Assembly (NCBI GenBank): GCA_023415205.1
Contig: JAEZLR010000026.1
Span: 1-31,188, forward strand
Reading direction: 5' to 3'
Source of the DNA: Bacillota bacterium
Lineage (GTDB): Bacteria; Bacillota; Clostridia; DSM-8532
DNA length: 31,188 bases
Shown here: positions 6,776 through 14,312 of the stretch, piece after piece
Numbering within the stretch: the first letter of the stretch is position 1
Layout of the letters: each line of letters starts with the position of its first letter
Notes under the pieces: model-generated
Databases searched by the model: none
What the model was told of the DNA's origin: nothing
The model's input: only the letters and a program-made list of their open reading frames with translations
Made by a program: the position numbers and the translations under genes

Positions 6776-8482
6776 ATGAATACGCCCATCATTGAGTTTA
6801 AAGATTTTAGTTTTCAATATAAATCACAATCAAGTGCTACATTGCATAATATCAACCTGACCATCAACAGGGGAGAGAAGGTATTGATTCTAGGCCCCAG
6901 CGGAAGTGGGAAATCAACCCTTGCCAATTGCATCAATGGACTGGTTCCCTTTTCTTATGATGGCATGATCACTGGAACATGTGAAATTGCTGGCAGGGCG
7001 ACCAAGTCTGCCAGCATTTTTGATTTGAGCAAGACTGTAGGAACTGTTTTACAGGATTCTGACGCACAGTTTGTAGGCTTGAGTGTGGGGGAGGATATTG
7101 CATTCTCCTTGGAAAATCAAAGCATGCCACGGAGTGAAATGCTACCCAAGGTGCAAAAGGCCAGTGAGCTCGTTGGGATGGAGCATTTTCTTCTCCATGT
7201 TCCCTATGAGTTGTCAGGCGGCCAGAAGCAGAAGGTTGCCCTGGCCGGTGTACTCCATGAAGATGTGGATATTTTGATATTTGATGAGCCACTTGCATCC
7301 CTTGACCCTTGGATGGGCATGATGGCTGTGGACCTGATTGATCGCATTCATCGGGAACAGAGCAAAACCATTGTCATCATAGAGCACCGCTTGGAAGATG
7401 TCCTTTATCGCCATGTAGATAGGATTATTCTTATGAATGAAGGCAGGATTGTCTTCGATGGGGTGCCTGATACGCTTTTGGCTTCCGATTTGCTTAGGCA
7501 GTACGGGATTCGTGAGCCCTTGTATATTATGGCCATGAAATTTGCAGGTTGTACCTTTACAGAGAATCAATGCTTGTCAGACATTTATGGAATGGACCTT
7601 GAACCCTTTAAGGAAAAGCTCATTAAACAACAGCAATTAGTCCTTGATAAGTTTACCCCTGAATGCGGTGAGAATATTTTGGAGGTATCAGGGGTCTCTT
7701 TTGCCTATGCCGAAAAACTTGTTCTTGAAGATATTTCGTTTTCCATCAGAAAAGGAGAGAAGGTTGCCTTTGTGGGTAAGAATGGTGCAGGCAAGAGCAC
7801 TATGGCCAAGCTCCTTTGTGGGATCATCAGGCCCAATGAAGGAGCCATCTCCATCCATGGTCTGAATTACCTTAAGCTATCCGTTAAGGAGATTGGCGAG
7901 AAAATTGGCTATGTTATGCAGAATCCAAACCATATGTTGGTGAAGGACATCATCATGGATGAGATCAAACTAGCTTTGACCTTGCGTGGCAAATCCAATG
8001 CGGAAATCGACGAGGTAGTAAAACAGACCCTTAAAATGTGTGGTCTGTATGGTATGAGAAACTGGCCTGTTTCGGCAGTCAGCTATGGACAGAGAAAAAG
8101 AGTGACCATAGCATCCATTCTTGTTCTTAGGCCTGAAATCATTATTCTGGATGAGCCTACAGCGGGTCAAGATTACCGTCACTATACCGAGATCATGGAG
8201 TTCTTGGAGGAGCTCAACAAGGATTACGGCATTACGGTTGTGTTTATCACCCATGATATGCATCTGGCCATTGAGTACACTGATCGTGCTTTGGTTTTTG
8301 CAGAGGGTCAACTGATTGCGGATGACTCAGTTTTTAAAGTGCTTTCAAATGATACGGTTATTGAAAAGGCCAACCTTAAGCAAACATCCCTTTATACCCT
8401 TGCCAAACGCCTTAATATGGAACCAGAAGCGTATATTGAGCATTTTATCACCTATGAAAGGCTGATGCGGGAGCATGAATAG
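6776..8482 (+). CDS. ECF transporter fused double ATPase (A-A' subunit)
   Basis: This 568-residue protein carries two complete ABC ATPase domains in one chain, replacing separate EcfA1 and EcfA2, and powers the importer from the cytoplasmic side. Domain 1 has Walker A GPSGSGKST (40-48), signature LSGGQ (146-150), Walker B ILIFDEP (166-172) and the switch His in IIEHR (204). Domain 2 has Walker A GKNGAGKST (334-342), a changed signature VSYGQRKR (435-442), Walker B IIIILDEP (455-461 region) and FITHD (His 493). The SYGQ signature in domain 2 departs from SGGQ, so the two ATP sites may be unequal. It starts 11 bases after the S component with an AAGGGA ribosome site, and its end overlaps the T component by eight bases. 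Confidence 0.93.
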   Translation: MNTPIIEFKDFSFQYKSQSSATLHNINLTINRGEKVLILGPSGSGKSTLANCINGLVPFSYDGMITGTCEIAGRATKSASIFDLSKTVGTVLQDSDAQFVGLSVGEDIAFSLENQSMPRSEMLPKVQKASELVGMEHFLLHVPYELSGGQKQKVALAGVLHEDVDILIFDEPLASLDPWMGMMAVDLIDRIHREQSKTIVIIEHRLEDVLYRHVDRIILMNEGRIVFDGVPDTLLASDLLRQYGIREPLYIMAMKFAGCTFTENQCLSDIYGMDLEPFKEKLIKQQQLVLDKFTPECGENILEVSGVSFAYAEKLVLEDISFSIRKGEKVAFVGKNGAGKSTMAKLLCGIIRPNEGAISIHGLNYLKLSVKEIGEKIGYVMQNPNHMLVKDIIMDEIKLALTLRGKSNAEIDEVVKQTLKMCGLYGMRNWPVSAVSYGQRKRVTIASILVLRPEIIILDEPTAGQDYRHYTEIMEFLEELNKDYGITVVFITHDMHLAIEYTDRALVFAEGQLIADDSVFKVLSNDTVIEKANLKQTSLYTLAKRLNMEPEAYIEHFITYERLMREHE

Positions 8483-9326
8483 TCCACTGTTAAACCTTAT
8501 TCCTGGCAATACTTTTCTCCACAAGCTGACGGGCAAAACAAAGGTCCGTTCCTTTCTCATCCTCTTAGTTTATATCATTATGTCCTTTGATATACGCTTG
8601 TTATTTCCACTTTTCATTCTGAGCATTGTTGGATTGGTATCTCTTAAGCCAAAATGGAAGAGCATTAAGGTATTCTTTTACATAGCCATTGGGATGAACC
8701 TCTTGAATGTATTGCTCTATTATTTGGTAAGGCCTTCCTGCGGGGCAACCTGGTGTGGTGGGGGGAATACAGTTCTGTTTCAGTTTACTGACCATTACAC
8801 GGTGTCAGCAGAAACCCTCTGGTATTTGTCGGTCCGTTTTATCAAGATGATGACATCCTTTATTGTTTCGATGGTATTCATCCTCTCCATTACTCCGTCT
8901 GAAATGGCGGCAGGCCTGTACTCGGTTAAAATTCCTTATAAAATATGCACTATTTTCTCCATTGCTTTTCGTTATATTCCGGATATAGCCAGAGATTACG
9001 AAAATATAAAGGTATCAATGCAAGCGAGAGGAGTTGAGATGGATCCAAAGAAGGCTTCCGTCATGACCCGATTGAAACAGAATACCCTGATACTTGTTCC
9101 ATTGATCATCACTTCATTTGATAGGGTGGGGAACATTTCAAATGCCATGGACCTAAGAGGTTATGGAAAAGAAAAGACCCGTACCTATTATAGTGAACAT
9201 GATGAGCATAAGGTCGATAAAATCTTTAAAGTGATCTATTGTGGTTTATTGGTATTCTGTATCTATTGGATAATCACCCAAAATATCATGCCGCAGCCTT
9301 CAAAAATGTGGCATCCGTTTTCATGA
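8475..9326 (+). CDS. ecfT: ECF transporter T (transmembrane coupling) component
   Basis: EcfT is the membrane scaffold that couples the ATPase to the S component. The 283-residue protein has several hydrophobic segments (near 24-60, 66-86, 115-145 and 245-265) and both cytoplasmic coupling motifs of the family: SMQARGVEMDP and AMDLRGYGKEKTRT, each built around A/L-R-G and docking into the ATPases. A conspicuous Cys- and Gly-rich external stretch, CGATWCGGGN, lies near residue 90. The start, ATG 8475, overlaps the ATPase gene by eight bases, and its stop shares ATGA with the following peptidase gene, so translation is coupled on both sides. The family assignment is firm. Confidence 0.92.
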   Translation: MNSPLLNLIPGNTFLHKLTGKTKVRSFLILLVYIIMSFDIRLLFPLFILSIVGLVSLKPKWKSIKVFFYIAIGMNLLNVLLYYLVRPSCGATWCGGGNTVLFQFTDHYTVSAETLWYLSVRFIKMMTSFIVSMVFILSITPSEMAAGLYSVKIPYKICTIFSIAFRYIPDIARDYENIKVSMQARGVEMDPKKASVMTRLKQNTLILVPLIITSFDRVGNISNAMDLRGYGKEKTRTYYSEHDEHKVDKIFKVIYCGLLVFCIYWIITQNIMPQPSKMWHPFS

Positions 9327-10678
9327 AGGATAAGCTATCCATTTATTATTCAGACATAGTCCAAAGTATCGCCGCGCTGGTCAAAATACCTTCCGTCTAT
9401 GATGAGTCCACGGTTTCATCAGCGGCTCCCTATGGGATGAAGGTCTACCAGGGCTATCAATGGTTGAGGGAAAAGGCCATCAAGGACGGGTTTGAGGTAT
9501 TGGACTATGAGGGGCATGCCCTTGCCATCCGCATACCAGGAATGAGTACCGAGGACAGGATAGATGTGGTTACCCATATTGACGTGGTTGAGCCAGGCAA
9601 TGGCTGGGATCAGGATCCCTTTAGCGGGCAAGTGATAGATGGTCACCTTTATGGTCGCGGTACCCAGGATATGAAGGGTACGCTCATTCTGAGTTATTAT
9701 GCCTTAAAATATATCAAAGACCACCATATTCCCTTAAAAAGAGAGCTTAGGGTGGTATTTGGCTGTGATGAAGAACGCACCATGGAGGACATGAAGCATT
9801 ATGTGAGTCAGGCCGGTGAGCCAGCCTTTGCTTATACTCCCGATGGCAAGTTCCCCTATTCGTTGGGAGAAAAGGGCGCTTTGATGTGGACTTTGGAGGG
9901 AACCCAGGAATCCTGTATTCTTGAGCTTGACGGGGGAGTGCAGTGCAATGTTATCAGTCCCTTAGCCACTGCGTGGGTTAAAGCAGGCCCTTCCTGTAGG
10001 GTATATCAGGAAGTTATGGAAGAGCTCGGGATTAAGGGGGAACTTATGCCCGAGGAAGGGGGCCTCCGATTAAAGGTTTTTGGCAAGGCAGCTCATGCCT
10101 CCGTTCCTCAGGAGGGCCTTAATGCTACGGTTCAGCTACTAAAATTGATCAGCTTTGCTTCGGGAGATTCTTTTGCCCGAATGATGGTCCAAACCTTTGA
10201 GGACGTCCACGGAAAAGGTGCAAGTATTTATTACGATCTAGAGCCCATGGGCTTGCTGACCTTGAACCTGGGGATACTCAAAATCAAGGACAAGAAGGTC
10301 ACTGCCGAGATTGACTGTAGATATCCTTTCGGCATAACCTCCGACATTCTCACCCAAAGGCTCCAGAAGGTGCTACCCACCTTGGATGTTACTCTTAGCT
10401 ACGATGAAAAGCCAACCTTGGCGGATAAAAGTTCTCCCTATCTCAAGGTGATTCTGGACACCTACCGCGAAAAAACTGGTCGTACGGAAGCTGAACCTTT
10501 GATCAGTGGGGGTGTTTCCTATAGCAAGGTATTCAAAAATTGTGTTGCCTTTGGCCCCAGTGAAGAAGGTGAGAGCCTTTTGGCCCACCAGGCCAATGAG
10601 CGAATTCCTCTGGCCAAGATAATGGAATGGTTTGAGATTTATACAACGGCCATGATAAGGTTAGGTAATCTTAATTAA
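9323..10678 (+). CDS. M20-family metallodipeptidase (PepV-like)
   Basis: The 451-residue cytoplasmic enzyme belongs to the M20 zinc peptidases and is closest in layout to the PepV/Sapep dipeptidases. Visible metal and catalytic residues are THIDVVEPG (His85, Asp87), GRGTQDMKG (Asp116), FGCDEERTMEDM (Glu150-Glu151), YTPDGKFPYSLGEKG (Asp174) and the C-terminal ESLLAHQANERI (His). A lid domain lies between, around residues 185-330. The start is ATG 9323, overlapping the ecfT stop by four bases (ATGA); a longer frame back to 9239 lies inside ecfT. M20 enzymes also include deacetylases and desuccinylases, so the substrate may be a dipeptide or an acylated amino acid. Translational coupling to the ECF transporter suggests that it acts on the imported compound or on a product made with it. 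Confidence 0.88.
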   Translation: MKDKLSIYYSDIVQSIAALVKIPSVYDESTVSSAAPYGMKVYQGYQWLREKAIKDGFEVLDYEGHALAIRIPGMSTEDRIDVVTHIDVVEPGNGWDQDPFSGQVIDGHLYGRGTQDMKGTLILSYYALKYIKDHHIPLKRELRVVFGCDEERTMEDMKHYVSQAGEPAFAYTPDGKFPYSLGEKGALMWTLEGTQESCILELDGGVQCNVISPLATAWVKAGPSCRVYQEVMEELGIKGELMPEEGGLRLKVFGKAAHASVPQEGLNATVQLLKLISFASGDSFARMMVQTFEDVHGKGASIYYDLEPMGLLTLNLGILKIKDKKVTAEIDCRYPFGITSDILTQRLQKVLPTLDVTLSYDEKPTLADKSSPYLKVILDTYREKTGRTEAEPLISGGVSYSKVFKNCVAFGPSEEGESLLAHQANERIPLAKIMEWFEIYTTAMIRLGNLN

Positions 10679-10710
10679 CTTAAAAATACGAGATAAGAAG
10701 GTGAAACAAG

Positions 10711-11568
10711 ATAGAGAAGCCCATATTAGTGTTTCAAACGGATTTTACCTATAAAGAGGGTGCTGTTTGCTCCATGTACGGTGTTGTCAAAACAGTTGAC
10801 CGAAGTCTGGAGATATTTGACGGCACTCATGAGATACCTCATTTTGATACTTGGAGCGCCTCCTATAGGCTCTATCAATCCATGCCCTTCTGGCCCAAAG
10901 GAACTATCTTTGTCTCCGTGGTGGACCCCGGAGTTGGAACATCCAGAAGGGCCTCTATTGCTAAAACGAATAATGGCTATTATGTGGTTTCTCCGGACAA
11001 TGGCACTCTTACCCATGTAATGGCCTATATGGGCATTACGGAGGTAAGGGAGATTGATGAAAATCTAAATCGTCTGCCATCCACCAGAGGAACAAGTATT
11101 TTCAATGGTCGGGATCTATTTGCCTATTGCGCAGCCAGACTGGCCAGCGGAATCATCACCTATGAGGAAGTGGGGCCTACTTATCCAGTTGATGAGATTG
11201 TTGTTCATAAAATCCTTGAGCCGGTTTTGTCCCATGGACGTGCCGAAGGGATTTTTGAAATATGTGACCCCAACTTTGGGAATCTATGGACTAATATCCC
11301 TGTGGAAGCCTTCTTGGAACAGGGGTTTTCCTATGGGGATATGGTTACGGTCACTATAGGTCATGAGGGAAAAGTGGTTTACCAGGGGACCGCTCCTTTT
11401 GTAAAATCCTTTGGCACAGTGAAAAAAGGTGAGCCTGTGGTATATACTAATGAGCTTATGAAGCTCGGTGTGGCCATTAATATGGGGAATTTCAAAGAGA
11501 CCTATAAGGTTGATTTTGGCTATGATTGGACTGTTGTCCTAGAAAAAAGCATTAAGGAGGAAGCATGA
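10711..11568 (+). CDS. SAM hydroxide adenosyltransferase (DUF62) paralog 1, His-to-Asn, ATA start
   Basis: DUF62 enzymes cleave S-adenosylmethionine with water to give adenosine and methionine. They are relatives of fluorinase and chlorinase and work as trimers. Visible motifs are FQTDF near the N-terminus, THEIP, VVDPGVGTSRR with the conserved Asp and Arg, PDNGTLTH, and FGNLWTNI in the C-terminal domain. Where the family and the next gene have FHGRD, this protein has FNGRD (codon AAT, 11104-11106), so the third triad residue, His, is Asn. No ATG, GTG or TTG fits the start. ATA at 10711 gives MEKPILVFQTDF, matches the paralog start, gives an identical 285-residue length and has AAGGTG (10698-10703) seven bases upstream. 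GTG 10729 is in frame but would cut the first strand. The gene follows the peptidase by 32 bases and overlaps the next gene by four. Confidence 0.85.
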   Translation: MEKPILVFQTDFTYKEGAVCSMYGVVKTVDRSLEIFDGTHEIPHFDTWSASYRLYQSMPFWPKGTIFVSVVDPGVGTSRRASIAKTNNGYYVVSPDNGTLTHVMAYMGITEVREIDENLNRLPSTRGTSIFNGRDLFAYCAARLASGIITYEEVGPTYPVDEIVVHKILEPVLSHGRAEGIFEICDPNFGNLWTNIPVEAFLEQGFSYGDMVTVTIGHEGKVVYQGTAPFVKSFGTVKKGEPVVYTNELMKLGVAINMGNFKETYKVDFGYDWTVVLEKSIKEEA

Positions 11569-12422
11569 GCAGTTTACTAATTTTTCAATCTGATTTCGGT
11601 ATAGCGGATGGGGCTGTCAGTGCCATGTACGGTGTAGCCTATTCGGTGAGCCCGAGCCTGACCATTTGTGATTTGACTCACGAAATCCCCCAGTATAATA
11701 TCTGGGAGGCTTCCTATCGGCTTATCCAAACAGTTCAATACTGGCCTAAGAACTCTGTCTTTGTCTCAGTTGTTGACCCGGGGGTGGGGTCCACACGGAG
11801 GAGTATCGTGGCTAAAACAGAAAATGGACAATATATCATCACCCCTGACAATGGCACCCTTACTCATATCAAACGCTTCAACAAGATTGTCGAGGCCAGG
11901 GAAATCGATGAAAACATAAATCGTTTACCTAATTCGGGTGATTCCTATACCTTTCATGGAAGGGATATTTATGCTTATACGGGAGCCCGCATGGCTGCAG
12001 GGCTTATCTCCTTTGAAGAGGTGGGGCCTTTAGTCAGTGTTGAGGATGTTGTTGAGCTCAACGTCATTGAGGCCTTAAATGAAGGAGATATCATCTGGGG
12101 TACCATAGATATTTTGGATGTGCGTTTTGGCAGCCTATGGACCAATATCAGCAAGACAATGTTCAAGGAGCTTGGAGTAACTTATGGCGGAAGAGTAGAA
12201 ATTACCATTCTTAATGACACACGGGAGGTATACAGAAATATTATTAAATTCGCAAAATCCTTTGCTGATGTACATATTGGTGAACCTCTCGTCTACGTGA
12301 ATTCCCTTGATAATATTGCTGTGGCCATCAATCAAGGTTCCTTCTCAAAGGCCTATAACGTTCAAACGGGTACCCATTGGAAGATCTCCATCCGTAAGGC
12401 CCCCAAAATAGTCTATGAATAA
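11565..12422 (+). CDS. SAM hydroxide adenosyltransferase (DUF62) paralog 2
   Basis: This 285-residue protein is a tandem paralog of the preceding gene, with about half of the residues identical along the whole length. It keeps the catalytic set described for archaeal SAM hydrolases of this family: Asp71 and Arg78 in VVDPGVGSTRR and His131 in TFHGRDIYAY. The N-terminal FQSDFG, the DLTHEIP motif and C-terminal FGSLWTNI are also present. It should hydrolyse SAM to adenosine and methionine. Fluorinase or chlorinase activity is unlikely, because those enzymes replace the Asp and His and fluorinase carries an extra loop not seen here. ATG 11565 overlaps the upstream stop as ATGA, with AAGGAGG (11554-11560) only four bases upstream. 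It is the last gene of the operon, followed by a strong hairpin at 12441. Confidence 0.92.
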   Translation: MSSLLIFQSDFGIADGAVSAMYGVAYSVSPSLTICDLTHEIPQYNIWEASYRLIQTVQYWPKNSVFVSVVDPGVGSTRRSIVAKTENGQYIITPDNGTLTHIKRFNKIVEAREIDENINRLPNSGDSYTFHGRDIYAYTGARMAAGLISFEEVGPLVSVEDVVELNVIEALNEGDIIWGTIDILDVRFGSLWTNISKTMFKELGVTYGGRVEITILNDTREVYRNIIKFAKSFADVHIGEPLVYVNSLDNIAVAINQGSFSKAYNVQTGTHWKISIRKAPKIVYE

Positions 12423-12440
12423 GGAAAAAGTAATTGTATA

Positions 12441-12463
12441 AAGCCGGGAGTGTCTCCCGGCTT
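12441..12463. terminator. Hairpin between convergent DUF62 and laccase genes
   Basis: AAGCCGGGAG (12441-12450) and CTCCCGGCTT (12454-12463) form a perfect 10-base-pair stem with a 3-base loop. On the plus strand it is followed by CATTGC; on the minus strand the tail reads TATACAATTAC. It can serve both converging genes, though neither side has a long T run. Confidence 0.75.
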
Positions 12464-12488
12464 CATTGCTGACAGGGGTCACACAACG

Positions 12489-14057
12489 CTAGTCTTTTCT
12501 ATGACAGCGCTTGGGTGCTCTGACATTGAGGGGTCTCATCATATCATGGTCTTCGTGCTCTAGAATGTGGCAGTGATAAACATATCTTCCGGTGTAAGGG
12601 CCGAAGCGCATCATCAAGCGGGTGACATACCCAGGAAAAGCCTGTACAGTATCCTTCCAACCGGTATCGTTTTCCTCAGGGTGTTCGGGTTTACCGGTAA
12701 ATTTTATCTGTCCTGTTTGCGTATACACGGCTGTATCAAAGGGGATCCGGTCAAGTATTCGGAACTGGATCTGATGAATATGAAAGGGATGTACGCCAAG
12801 GCCTGGATTAATGATACGCCATAGTTCCAGCTCTCCGACCATTGGATTTGCTGTAATTCTGTCCATAAAATCATTATTATTAAGAAGGAATAATAGGCGA
12901 TTAAAGCGATCAGTTGTAACATCAAAGGTAATATCGCGGACCTTATCAATATCACATTCATCATAGTCTCGTATGCAATTTAAATACCGGGGGATGCTGC
13001 TGGTATCCTCTGATGTGCGCTCAATGACTCTGAATTCCATGATTAAGCCCTCGGTTAAAGGGTCGGGGGGAGCACCAAAATCAAAGGGGGTCCGGGCTGT
13101 GTTGGTTATTCTTACTCTGGCACCCACAGGTTGCTCGGTAAAGTCCACAATCACATCAATGCGCTCTGACGGAGCAATAACAATTTCCTTCATCCATACA
13201 GGCCTCCTGAGAAGACCGCCGTCCGAGCCTATTTGAATGAAGTCCTGTCCAGAATCAAGGTTCATTCGATAAAAACGCTCATTGGAGCCGTTCAGAATCC
13301 TGAATCGGTATTTCCTCTGCTCCACCTCCAGGTAGGGCCAGGCTTTCCCGTTGACAGTAATGGTATCTCCTGCAAAACCCGGTGTTATTGAAACCTCCGG
13401 GAAATCAGGGGGCGGGTCTTGTACCACGACAGTCTTGGGATAGAATAGGGAGCCATCTTCATTAAAGGTCTTATCCTGAATAACAAGAGGGATCTCATAA
13501 ATTCCTGAAGGCAGGTTCAGGGATCTCTCGTGCTTATCGCGAATGATATACATGCCGGCCAGCCCTGCATAAACATTTAAGCGGGTTATACCCAGAGCAT
13601 GGTCATGGTACCATAAGGCTGTTGCCGGTTGGTGATTGGGATACTCATAGACTGTCCGAGAAAAGCATGGGCCACATTTCTGAAAATTGTTGGTAAACCA
13701 TGCGTCGGGATAGCCGTCGCTATCAGGTTCTACATTTGCGCCATGAAGGTGCACGACGGTCCGTACTTCAGGCATGCCCTCGTGGGCTCCATGAAGCGTA
13801 TGGTCAACGGGTAGAAAGTGCTTGTCGGGTAAGTCATTCTTCCATTGTATATAAGTGGTTTCACCCTCTTCCACCTCGATGGTGGGGCCGGGAACTTGTC
13901 CCTCATATCCCCACACCTTTGTGGGGGGAAGATCACTATGAAACTGGTGAAAAAATTCTTTCATTTCCACTTCGTAGTATAGACTGCCACGATTTTGCTC
14001 TAAAGGAGCTAATACCTTGGGAACGGGCAGCTTGTCCAAAAAAGGTGTAAGATTCAT
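12489..14057 (-). CDS. cotA: CotA-like multicopper oxidase (laccase)
   Basis: The 522-residue protein matches the Bacillus spore-coat laccase CotA in length and along the chain: FLDKLPVPKVL, DLPPTKVWGYEGQVPGPTIEV, WKNDLPDKHFLPVDHTLHG, GSLFYP and NGKAWPYLEVEQRKYRFRILN. CotA oxidises phenols or bilirubin-like compounds with O2, using four coppers. All copper motifs are present: HLHG (103-106), WYHDH (149-153), HPFHIH, and HCHILEHEDHDM (495-506) with the axial Met of the type-1 site. No signal peptide is seen, as in CotA. A CGPC pair of cysteines at 128-131 replaces a Cys-free stretch in Bacillus CotA. ATG 14057 has CGGAGG seven bases upstream. It suggests that the host forms spores; use of O2 in an otherwise anaerobic-looking gene set is notable. 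Confidence 0.93.
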   Translation of the reverse strand: MNLTPFLDKLPVPKVLAPLEQNRGSLYYEVEMKEFFHQFHSDLPPTKVWGYEGQVPGPTIEVEEGETTYIQWKNDLPDKHFLPVDHTLHGAHEGMPEVRTVVHLHGANVEPDSDGYPDAWFTNNFQKCGPCFSRTVYEYPNHQPATALWYHDHALGITRLNVYAGLAGMYIIRDKHERSLNLPSGIYEIPLVIQDKTFNEDGSLFYPKTVVVQDPPPDFPEVSITPGFAGDTITVNGKAWPYLEVEQRKYRFRILNGSNERFYRMNLDSGQDFIQIGSDGGLLRRPVWMKEIVIAPSERIDVIVDFTEQPVGARVRITNTARTPFDFGAPPDPLTEGLIMEFRVIERTSEDTSSIPRYLNCIRDYDECDIDKVRDITFDVTTDRFNRLLFLLNNNDFMDRITANPMVGELELWRIINPGLGVHPFHIHQIQFRILDRIPFDTAVYTQTGQIKFTGKPEHPEENDTGWKDTVQAFPGYVTRLMMRFGPYTGRYVYHCHILEHEDHDMMRPLNVRAPKRCHRKD

Positions 14058-14083
14058 ATTTTTACCTCCGAGTGTACTTCTGT

Positions 14084-14096
14084 TAACATATTATGC
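14084..14096 (-). promoter_or_regulatory. Possible sporulation-type -10 region of the laccase gene
   Basis: The minus strand reads GCATAATATGTTA about 30 bases upstream of the start. GCATA resembles the -10 box of the mother-cell factors sigma-E and sigma-K; Bacillus cotA is sigma-K dependent. No convincing -35 was found, so this is only suggestive. Confidence 0.25.
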
Positions 14097-14189
14097 GGAG
14101 ATGCAACATAAAGCGACTTGAAATACGCTAATTTTTAGAAATAATTCGCCTCTTTTTATTTGTCTTGTAGCTTTAGAGGGACAATTGGG

Positions 14190-14218
14190 TTGAAATATGT
14201 TAAGATGGTTAATAATAT
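14190..14218 (+). promoter_or_regulatory. Candidate sigma-A promoter of tgt
   Basis: TTGAAA (14190-14195) and TAATAT (14213-14218) are 17 bases apart. The start of transcription would fall near 14225, inside the first copy of the GTGTCgCCAAGC repeat. Confidence 0.5.
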
Positions 14219-14263
14219 GTGTCGCCAAGCACTATAAACATTAACGGGGCTGTGTCCCCAAGC
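14219..14263. repeat. Two-copy 12-base direct repeat upstream of tgt
   Basis: GTGTCGCCAAGC (14219-14230) recurs as GTGTCCCCAAGC (14252-14263), with one mismatch and a 33-base period, close to three helical turns. The second copy overlaps a GGGG/CCCC hairpin (14246-14259), and GTGTCGC (14219-14225) could pair with GCGATAC (14262-14268). It could be an operator pair or part of a leader RNA. I do not recognise it as a preQ1 riboswitch. Confidence 0.5.
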
Positions 14264-14312
14264 GATACCTAGAGAATAGAAAGAAAATATAACTTATTTA
14301 GTGAGGAATTAT

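Noticed and set aside
10565..12422. Fluorinase or chlorinase identity of the DUF62 genes
   Set aside because: Both keep DPGVG and the Arg of the SAM hydrolases, and neither has the extra fluorinase loop; only the His-to-Asn change in paralog 1 departs from hydrolases.
13700..14050. Plus-strand open frames opposite the laccase gene
   Set aside because: They are antisense to a full multicopper oxidase and show no protein-like pattern.
14200..14312. preQ1 riboswitch before tgt
   Set aside because: No short pseudoknot pattern of that class; the structure present is a direct repeat with a weak hairpin.
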